Source of the DNA: Rhodobacteraceae bacterium UBA3087
GTDB lineage: Bacteria > Pseudomonadota > Alphaproteobacteria > Rhodobacterales > Rhodobacteraceae
DNA: 6,849 bases
Assembly: GCA_002367285.1 (NCBI GenBank)
Contig: DFBF01000015.1
Span: 1 to 6,849, forward strand
Direction: 5' to 3'
Position numbers and translations under genes: made by a program. Shown here piece by piece: positions 1-4,739 of this stretch; within the stretch, counting starts at the first letter, position 1; every line of letters starts with the position of its first letter. The notes below the pieces were generated by a model that saw only the letters and a list, made by a program, of their open reading frames with translations, had not been told where the DNA came from and searched no databases.

Positions 1-97
1 CTATCGCGCCCGCATCCTGACCCTACCGCACATCGCGGATATCGAAAGCCTGGCGCATGTGGCGACGATCAAGACGGACGAGGCCCTGCCGCTATGA
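1..97 (+). CDS. Lrp/AsnC family regulator, C-terminal end (partial)
   Basis: Only the last 31 codons are in the window, read from base 2 to the TGA at 95-97. The tail (YRARILTLPHIADIESL..., ending in DEALPL) matches the end of the Lrp/AsnC effector-binding (RAM) domain, where a 'lpgV..ve' strand is followed by a 'K....lPl' terminus. It also resembles the tail of the next gene (RRRIMTLPGVGDVEA), so the two are paralogues. The stop overlaps the next start as ATGA, which implies co-transcription and probably translational coupling. The DNA-binding half lies outside the window, so it cannot be shown here that this copy is a full regulator. Confidence 0.8.
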   Translation, partial: YRARILTLPHIADIESLAHVATIKTDEALPL

Positions 98-546
98 CGC
101 TGGATGACACCGACCGCAATTTCCTGCGCGCACTGTCGCAGGATGCCACGCTGAGCGCCGGTGAACTGGGCCGTCGATTTGGCCTGTCGCAACCTGCCGC
201 CTGGCGTCGGGTGAAACGATTGCAGGAGACAGGCATTCTCATGGGGCGCCGTATCGACCTGGATCGCGAGGCGCTGGGGTTCGGTGTCACAGTTTTTCTG
301 GGCGTGAAGCTGGCCACCAAGGGCCGTGTCAGCCTTGAGGATTTCGAACGCGCCGTCACGGCGATCCCCGAGGTGCAGACGGTGCAACACGTGTTGGGCA
401 TGTATGATTACCGCCTGCGTGTGGTCGCGCGCGACCTGTCGGATTTTGAACGCGTGCTGCGCCGCCGCATCATGACATTGCCCGGCGTGGGTGATGTCGA
501 AGCCAACGTGCTGCTCAGCGAGGAACGCCGCCCCGGGCCGCTTTGA
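94..546 (+). CDS. Lrp/AsnC family transcriptional regulator
   Basis: This 150-residue protein has the usual Lrp/AsnC length. Residues 1-60 form an AsnC-type winged helix-turn-helix: 'LDDTDRNFLRALSQDATLSAGELGRRFGLSQPAAWRRVKRLQETGIL', with the recognition helix near SQPAAWRRVKRL. Residues about 65-145 are the RAM/Lrp ligand-binding domain: VTVFLGVKL, then VQTVQHVLGMYDYRLRVVARD, then MTLPGVGDVEA. Family members bind DNA as dimers to octamers and respond to amino acids. The start overlaps the stop of the upstream paralogue by four bases, with no strong ribosome-binding site of its own, so coupling is likely. It ends 57 bases before an aminotransferase gene, the most probable regulatory target. 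The effector amino acid cannot be read from the sequence. Confidence 0.93.
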   Translation: MTLDDTDRNFLRALSQDATLSAGELGRRFGLSQPAAWRRVKRLQETGILMGRRIDLDREALGFGVTVFLGVKLATKGRVSLEDFERAVTAIPEVQTVQHVLGMYDYRLRVVARDLSDFERVLRRRIMTLPGVGDVEANVLLSEERRPGPL

Positions 547-556
547 CCCTTTCCCC

Positions 557-586
557 TTGCGCCCATTTGCGCCACTCTTGGCGCAA
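557..586. promoter_or_regulatory. Candidate operator: three phased TTGCGCC half-sites
   Basis: The gap between the Lrp gene and the aminotransferase holds TTGCGCC at 557-563 and again at 567-573, exactly one helical turn apart, then the inverted copy GGCGCAA at 580-586. The second and third copies form a perfect 7-bp inverted repeat with a 6-base spacer. Such phased half-sites suit an oligomeric Lrp-type regulator, so this may be the binding site of one or both adjacent Lrp proteins (inference). An alternative is an mRNA hairpin just 5' of the ribosome-binding site. No T-tract follows, so an intrinsic terminator is unlikely. The heptamer also occurs by chance inside GC-rich coding sequence nearby; only the arrangement is notable. 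Confidence 0.45.
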
Positions 587-603
587 CGAACAAGGAGAAG
601 ACG

Positions 604-1731
604 ATGCCCGCACTGCTGCCTGATATCGACCCGGATGGGATGCTTGAATACTCGGTGGTATTCACCGACCGGTCGCTGAACCACATGTCCGCCGCGTTCC
701 AAAAGGTGATGCGCGACATTTCCGAAGTCCTGCGCGAGGTTTACGCTGCGGACGCCGTGGCCCTGGTGCCCGGCGGTGGCACCTATGCGATGGAGGCCGT
801 CGCGCGCCAGTTCGCCACCGGCAAACGCGTGATGGTGATCCGCAACGGTTTCTTCTCATTCCGCTGGTCGCAGATATTCGAAATGGGGTCGATCCCGTCA
901 GAGGAAACCGTGCTAAAGGCCCGCCGTGTCGGCAATGACCGCCAGGCCGGGTTTGCGCCCGCCCCGATCGACGAAGTGGTCGCGCGCATTGCCGAGGAAC
1001 GCCCCGACGTCGTCTTTGCCCCCCATGTCGAAACCGCCAGCGGCATGATCCTGCCCGATGGCTACCTGAAATCCGTGGCCGACGCTGTGCACGCAGTCGG
1101 CGGCATCTTTGTGCTGGATTGTATCGCCTCAGGCTGCGCCTGGGTTGACATGAAAGCCACTGGTGTGGACGTTCTGATTTCCGCGCCGCAAAAGGGCTGG
1201 TCGGCGCAGCCCTCGGCCGGGCTGGTCATGATGAACGAAACCGCGCGCGATATGGCCAAGGCGGCCGTGTCGACCAGTTTCGCGGTCGATCTGGGCAAAT
1301 GGTTGGCGATCATGGAGGCCTATGAGGCCGGCGGGCACGCCTATCACGCGACCATGCCGACCGACGCGCTGCGTGTGTTTCGCGACACGATGCTGGAAAC
1401 CCGCGAATACGGCTTTGAAAAACTACGTGATGCACAGTGGGACCAAGGCAATCGCGTCCGCGCCGCACTGGCCGCACGCGGTGTGAAATCGGTTGCTGCC
1501 GATGGCTTTGGCGCCCCCGGCGTGGTCGTGTCCTATACTGACGACGCGGATGTCAAAATGGGCAAACCCTTTGCCGCCGAGGGCGTGCAGATCGCCGCCG
1601 GTGTGCCGCTGATGTGTGACGAAGGCGATGACTATTCCGCCTTCCGTCTGGGCCTGTTCGGGTTGGACAAGCTTTATGATGTCGATGCCAGCCTGGCCCG
1701 GCTCGAGGCCGTTCTGGACAAAGCCCTGTAA
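604..1731 (+). CDS. Class V PLP-dependent aminotransferase (alanine/serine-glyoxylate aminotransferase-like)
   Basis: This 375-residue cytosolic fold-type I PLP enzyme belongs to the alanine-glyoxylate/serine-pyruvate aminotransferase group. Visible features in order: the phosphate-binding turn PGGGT (56-60); HVETASGMILP (141-151); D172 in LDCIASG, expected to contact the pyridine nitrogen; K197 in SAPQKGW, the expected Schiff-base lysine; and R348 in FRLGLFG, matching the class V 'RIGhmG' arginine that binds the substrate carboxylate. The catalytic set looks intact. The ATG at 604 is preceded by AAGGAG at 592-597, well spaced. The gene follows two Lrp/AsnC regulators in the same direction, suggesting amino-acid-responsive control. 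The substrate pair is unknown. It is not obviously BhcA of the beta-hydroxyaspartate cycle or PucG of ureide breakdown, since no partner genes of those pathways are in view. Confidence 0.9.
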   Translation: MPALLPDIDPDGMLEYSVVFTDRSLNHMSAAFQKVMRDISEVLREVYAADAVALVPGGGTYAMEAVARQFATGKRVMVIRNGFFSFRWSQIFEMGSIPSEETVLKARRVGNDRQAGFAPAPIDEVVARIAEERPDVVFAPHVETASGMILPDGYLKSVADAVHAVGGIFVLDCIASGCAWVDMKATGVDVLISAPQKGWSAQPSAGLVMMNETARDMAKAAVSTSFAVDLGKWLAIMEAYEAGGHAYHATMPTDALRVFRDTMLETREYGFEKLRDAQWDQGNRVRAALAARGVKSVAADGFGAPGVVVSYTDDADVKMGKPFAAEGVQIAAGVPLMCDEGDDYSAFRLGLFGLDKLYDVDASLARLEAVLDKAL

Positions 1732-1739
1732 GCAAATGT

Positions 1740-1761
1740 GGCGCGCCAGATGTGGCGCGCC
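1740..1761 (+). terminator. Candidate terminator hairpin after the aminotransferase
   Basis: Nine bases after the aminotransferase stop, GGCGCGCC (1740-1747) is repeated at 1754-1761 with AGATGT between. Because the octamer is self-complementary, the two copies form a perfect 8-bp, all-G/C stem with a 6-base loop. It lies between two convergent genes, where a terminator working in either direction would be useful. No T-run follows on either strand, so this is not a classical intrinsic terminator. Confidence 0.45.
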
Positions 1762-1768
1762 CAGCCCG

Positions 1769-1969
1769 TCAGCCCTTGCCGCCAGCGGCAAGGATCATTA
1801 GCAGATAGATCACTGGCACGGTGGCCGTGGCAACCAGCCCGACGCCGGTCACGCCCATGGTCAGGAAACCAACAATCAGGGCGACGACGACCAACCCAAA
1901 AATGGCGAAAGTGATTTTTTCGTCGCGGGCTTCGGCGGCTTTTTCTTCAGGGGTCTGTTCGAGGGTCAT
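1769..1969 (-). CDS. Small two-helix membrane protein of unknown function
   Basis: I do not recognise a named family. The protein has 66 residues: a charged N-terminus (MTLEQTPEEKAAEARDEK, about 1-18), a first hydrophobic helix (about 19-38, ITFAIFGLVVVALIVGFL), a short glycine-rich turn (MGVTGVG), a second helix (about 45-62, LVATATVPVIYLLMILAA), and a lysine-containing tail. It is probably an inner-membrane hairpin with both ends on the same side. The ATG at 1969 is chosen because a strong AAGGAG (bases 1978-1983 on the complement) sits 8 bases upstream. A longer frame reaches 2023 but would place that site inside the coding region. It lies downstream of the ubiH-like gene with a 127-base gap and may have its own promoter. 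It is convergent with the aminotransferase. Confidence 0.72.
   Translation of the reverse strand: MTLEQTPEEKAAEARDEKITFAIFGLVVVALIVGFLTMGVTGVGLVATATVPVIYLLMILAAGGKG
1774..1793. repeat. Perfect 9-bp inverted repeat at the 3' end of the small membrane gene
   Basis: CCTTGCCGC (1774-1782) and GCGGCAAGG (1785-1793) are exact reverse complements separated by two bases, giving an 8-9 bp GC-rich stem with a very small loop. It encodes the last residues (LAAGGKG) of the minus-strand gene, so part of the symmetry could be a coding coincidence. Lying 12 bases from the neighbouring hairpin, it may help end transcription from one or both sides. Confidence 0.4.
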
Positions 1970-2096
1970 TTGCGCGGCTCCTTGGGTTCGCGGTCGTTGC
2001 AACGCGGTGTATCCCTCATGCATTCGCGAAAGGGAATGTGGAATGTGAACTCTGCGTCCGGATGCCGCAAACTAGGTCTGAATTGGTAACGAAGGT

Positions 2097-3296
2097 TTAA
2101 CGGGGGCCCAAGCCGGCCCGCATCACACCTTTGCGCAGGGGGGGCATGTCATGCACGGCCTTGAGGCCGGCCAGTCGCAGTGCCTGCAACGGGGTCTCGC
2201 CAGATCGGGCCACGCGGTTGAACACATCAATCACACGTGCCCGCGCTGCGATGTCCGGTTTGCGTGTTTTTTCATAGGCTTGCATCATCTTAACCCCTCC
2301 CAGATCATCGGGTGATTTACCCGCCAGATCGGCCAGAACCGCCAGGTCGTTCAGCGATGTGTTCAACCCCTGCGCCCCGATCGGGGGAAGGGCATGGGCG
2401 GCCTCGGCCATCACGGCAACCCGCCCTGACACCAGATGATCGGCGGTCTGGGTGATGATCGGCCAAATCGACCGCCGCCCCTCCAGCCGCATCCGTCCCA
2501 ACAGGTTGACGGACCGATTCTGCATTACGTCTTCGAATGCGGGCACGGGCATGTCCATCAGTTCGACCGCGCGCGCGCCCAGGTTCATCCACACGATGGC
2601 CGAAGCATGGCGTCCATCCAGGTCGGGCAGCGGCACGATGGTGAAGGGCCCGCCTTCGTTATAGATCTCGGTTGAAATATTGTCGTGTGGCGCGTCATGC
2701 GTCACGGTGAAGGCCAGCGATTTCTGGCCATATCGGGTGGTTGAAACGTCGATCCCCACGGCCTCGCGCAGGGGTGAAAACTTGCCGTCTGCCGCCACGC
2801 CCATACGCGCGCGGACCTGGTCGCCATTGGTTAGGCTGACGATGATTTCACCGGTGCGCTGCACGATGGATTTGAACCCCGCGCCATACAGCGCGGTGAT
2901 CCGATCCTGCCCTTGCAGATGGGTCCACAGTTCGCGCCGCACGACCCAGTTCATCAGGTTCCAGCCAAAGGGGTCATCGCCCATGTCGCTGGCGCGAAAC
3001 ACGCGTCGGTCGCGTTCAACCGGGGGCCAGCCAGTGGTGTCGATCACTTGCAGGCTGTCCAGCGGTTTGGCGTGCGGCGCCAGAACCGGCCACAATCCAC
3101 ACCTGTCAAACAGCTCACGTGCCGGTTTCAAAAAGGCGGTTGATCGCAGGTCCGAGCCATCCATGTCGGCCACAGTCACCGGGGGAACCGGGTCGGCCAT
3201 CAGCACTGTGAAGCCCTGCGTGGCAAAGACACAGGCTGCGACCTGACCGGCGATGCCGCCACCAGAAATGAAGATATCAACGCGATGTGTCTGCAT
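2097..3296 (-). CDS. UbiH/UbiF/COQ6-family FAD-dependent monooxygenase (ubiquinone biosynthesis)
   Basis: At 399 residues it is typical for the UbiH/UbiF/VisC/COQ6 flavoprotein hydroxylases, which hydroxylate the aromatic ring of ubiquinone precursors at the inner membrane. Visible features: the Rossmann dinucleotide-binding motif GGGIAG (12-17) after a hydrophobic strand; the DG motif with D170-G171 in VAADGKFSPLREAVG; and the flavin ribityl-binding segment VAVMAEAAHALPPIGAQGLNTSLND (294-317) with the family signature PPIGAQGLN. The usual GDAAH reads AEAAH here, a substitution noted in the findings. The gene starts 5 bases after the stop of the upstream nucleotidase gene with only a weak ribosome-binding site, so translation is probably coupled. 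The ring position it hydroxylates (UbiH, UbiF, UbiI, UbiL or UbiM role) cannot be assigned, so no symbol is given. Confidence 0.88.
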   Translation of the reverse strand: MQTHRVDIFISGGGIAGQVAACVFATQGFTVLMADPVPPVTVADMDGSDLRSTAFLKPARELFDRCGLWPVLAPHAKPLDSLQVIDTTGWPPVERDRRVFRASDMGDDPFGWNLMNWVVRRELWTHLQGQDRITALYGAGFKSIVQRTGEIIVSLTNGDQVRARMGVAADGKFSPLREAVGIDVSTTRYGQKSLAFTVTHDAPHDNISTEIYNEGGPFTIVPLPDLDGRHASAIVWMNLGARAVELMDMPVPAFEDVMQNRSVNLLGRMRLEGRRSIWPIITQTADHLVSGRVAVMAEAAHALPPIGAQGLNTSLNDLAVLADLAGKSPDDLGGVKMMQAYEKTRKPDIAARARVIDVFNRVARSGETPLQALRLAGLKAVHDMPPLRKGVMRAGLGPR

Positions 3297-3301
3297 GGGG
3301 A

Positions 3302-3982
3302 TTACCTAGGGGTGTTGCGGCGGCGGGGAAAGGCCGTCTGCGTCAACTGCGACAGAAAGCCCGTCAGGTCATTGGTGTGGTGGTGGATGTGATCGGCGGG
3401 GGTGGCGTTGGGGGCCACATGCACCGTGCGCATGCCCATCGCGTGCGGCGCGGCCAGATTGCGGGCGTCGTCTTCGAACATGGCTGCGACGGTGGGGTCC
3501 AACCCATCGGTGTCAAACACCATTTCAAATGCCGCGCGTTCCGGTTTCGGGCGGAAATCGGCGTGTTCTACACCATAGATCGCATCAAACAGCCCGTTCA
3601 ATCCGCGCGCCTCCAGCACCCGTTCCGCATAGGGACGCGAGCCGTTTGTATAGACGACCCGCCGCCCGGGGAGGTTGGCGATATGGCCGCGCAGCTCGGC
3701 GTCTTTGTCCATATGGGACAGGTCAATGTCGTGCACATGGGTCAAATATGGCCCCGGATCGACCCCGTGTTCGCGCATCAGCCCGGCCAGGGTCGTGCCA
3801 TATTCAGCCCAGTATTTCCTGCGCAGCCGGTCGGCTTCGGGCGCGGTCACGCCCAGGGCCTCGACGACCCAGGCAGTCATCTTGACCTCGATCTGGTCAA
3901 ACAGCCGTGCTTCGGGTGGATACAGGGTGTTGTCCAGGTCAAAAACCCAGGATGAAACATGAGAGAAAGCGTCAGCGACCAT
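3302..3982 (-). CDS. HAD-superfamily pyrimidine 5'-nucleotidase
   Basis: This 226-residue cytosolic HAD phosphatase closely resembles the pyrimidine 5'-nucleotidase (SDT1/PHM8-like) subfamily, which dephosphorylates pyrimidine nucleoside monophosphates. Motif I is VFDLDNTLYP, with nucleophile D15 and acid/base D17. Motif II is VYTNGS with T112. Motif III is the lysine K146 in FRPKPERAAFE. Motif IV is EDDARN with D171-D172 as magnesium ligands. An alpha-helical cap lies between motifs I and II (about 22-95). The catalytic set is complete. The ATG at 3982 has no clear ribosome-binding site, but it leaves the normal short lead before motif I. It is the first gene of a two-gene unit with the ubiH-like gene 5 bases downstream and is divergent from the GntR gene. 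The pairing with a quinone hydroxylase has no obvious metabolic logic. Confidence 0.88.
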   Translation of the reverse strand: MVADAFSHVSSWVFDLDNTLYPPEARLFDQIEVKMTAWVVEALGVTAPEADRLRRKYWAEYGTTLAGLMREHGVDPGPYLTHVHDIDLSHMDKDAELRGHIANLPGRRVVYTNGSRPYAERVLEARGLNGLFDAIYGVEHADFRPKPERAAFEMVFDTDGLDPTVAAMFEDDARNLAAPHAMGMRTVHVAPNATPADHIHHHTNDLTGFLSQLTQTAFPRRRNTPR

Positions 3983-4009
3983 GCGCCGGACGCTATCGCC
4001 GCTGCGACC

Positions 4010-4015
4010 ATTTTA
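4010..4015 (-). promoter_or_regulatory. Possible -10 element for the nucleotidase/ubiH unit
   Basis: On the minus strand the 97-base divergent gap contains TAAAAT, one mismatch from TATAAT, 28 bases upstream of the nucleotidase ATG. No convincing -35 hexamer lies at the right spacing, so this is only a suggestion. Confidence 0.25.
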
Positions 4016-4061
4016 CAATGCGCCGAATTCGAAGGCTCTGGCGCTTGATTGTCTGGCTGGG

Positions 4062-4084
4062 GAATGCATAGTCGTTTGAATGCA
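4062..4084. promoter_or_regulatory. Repeat pair near the GntR start, possible autoregulatory operator
   Basis: GAATGCA occurs at 4062-4068 and 4078-4084, 16 bases apart. The same region contains a 5-bp inverted pair, TGCAT (4065-4069) and ATGCA (4080-4084). It sits directly before the GntR coding start, where these regulators often bind to repress themselves, and in the shared divergent promoter region. The arms are short and do not match the TNGTNNNACNA pattern of FadR-type sites, so support is weak. Confidence 0.25.
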
Positions 4085-4097
4085 AGGGGAGAGCGCC

Positions 4098-4739
4098 GTG
4101 TCCGAAAGCAGAAACGGTCAGAAAGACGCCTATGAGCTGATTCTGGATGCCATCGACGTGGGGGTTTACAAGCCCGGTGACCGTTTGGTCGAAAGCGAGC
4201 TGGCGGACCGGTTCGGCGTGTCGCGCACACCCATTCGCGAGGCGTTGCAGCGGCTGGAAACCCAGAGCCTGTTGGCGCGTGACGGGCGATCGTTGATTGT
4301 TGCATCGTTGAACCACAACCAGTTGGCCGAGCTTTATGCGGTACGGGCCGAGCTGGAAGGGCTGGCCGCACGGCTGGCGGCGCAACATGCGGCGCCTGAG
4401 GAAATCAAGGTACTGCGTAACATGGTCGAGGAAGACCGAGGTCGACTGGACAAGCCGGAAGCCCTGGCCCGCACGAACCGACGGTTTCACAAGCAGCTGC
4501 ACCTGGCCTCGCACAACCGATACCTGGTGCAACAACTGGATATGGTGCATCGAACCATGGCGTTGCTGGCGACAACGTCATTGGCTGTCGAAGGGCGGTC
4601 GGCGACGGCCATTGCAGAACACGATGCGATTGTGAAGGGCATCGAGGCGCGTGACGGCGAGGCCGCGGCAACAGCTCTCAAAATCCATATCAGTCAGGCG
4701 TTTGAAACGCGGCTTAAGCTGGATTCTGGAGCGGAGTAG
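4098..4739 (+). CDS. GntR-family transcriptional regulator, FCD (FadR-C) subfamily
   Basis: The protein has 213 residues from a GTG start. Residues about 10-70 are a GntR winged helix: 'AYELILDAIDVGVYKPGDRLVESELADRFGVSRTPIREALQRLE' contains the GntR signature. Residues about 75-205 form the all-helical FCD ligand-binding domain. The metal-site residues of that domain are visible: N127 and H131 (NRRFH), H175 (AEHDAI) and H197 (LKIHI). These usually hold a metal that coordinates a carboxylate effector. The GTG at 4098 is preferred because AGGGGAG lies just upstream. An in-frame ATG at 4080 would add six residues but has no good ribosome-binding site. It is divergent from the nucleotidase/ubiH unit, and its 3' end overlaps the glycosyltransferase 3' end by 26 bases. 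Its ligand and targets are not evident; no catabolic operon adjoins it. Confidence 0.9.
   Translation: MSESRNGQKDAYELILDAIDVGVYKPGDRLVESELADRFGVSRTPIREALQRLETQSLLARDGRSLIVASLNHNQLAELYAVRAELEGLAARLAAQHAAPEEIKVLRNMVEEDRGRLDKPEALARTNRRFHKQLHLASHNRYLVQQLDMVHRTMALLATTSLAVEGRSATAIAEHDAIVKGIEARDGEAAATALKIHISQAFETRLKLDSGAE

Noticed and set aside
1..702. A 233-residue open frame on the minus strand opposite both Lrp genes and the aminotransferase start
   Set aside because: It runs across three convincingly coding plus-strand genes, has no recognisable domain, and is explained by the high GC content, which makes antisense stops rare.
2034..2047. Tandem GAATGTG direct repeat upstream of the small membrane gene
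   Set aside because: There are only two 7-base units with no symmetry or further copies; chance or minor slippage is sufficient.
2680..3246. A 188-residue plus-strand frame antisense to the ubiH-like gene
   Set aside because: It is rich in Ser/Arg/Thr with no motif and lies entirely within a clear flavoprotein gene on the other strand.
3287..3955. A 222-residue plus-strand frame antisense to the HAD nucleotidase
   Set aside because: The minus strand has all four HAD motifs in order. The plus-strand translation is low-complexity and His/Gly/Val-rich with no domain, typical of a shadow frame.
4045..4073. TTGATT with a downstream ATAGTC-like hexamer as a sigma-70 promoter for GntR
   Set aside because: The -35 match is moderate, but the -10 match is poor, so I did not list it as a feature.
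4080..4097. ATG at 4080 as the GntR start
   Set aside because: It is in frame, but the AGGGGAG ribosome-binding site lies after it and before the GTG at 4098, and the added residues are not part of the GntR fold. GTG 4098 fits better, though not decisively.
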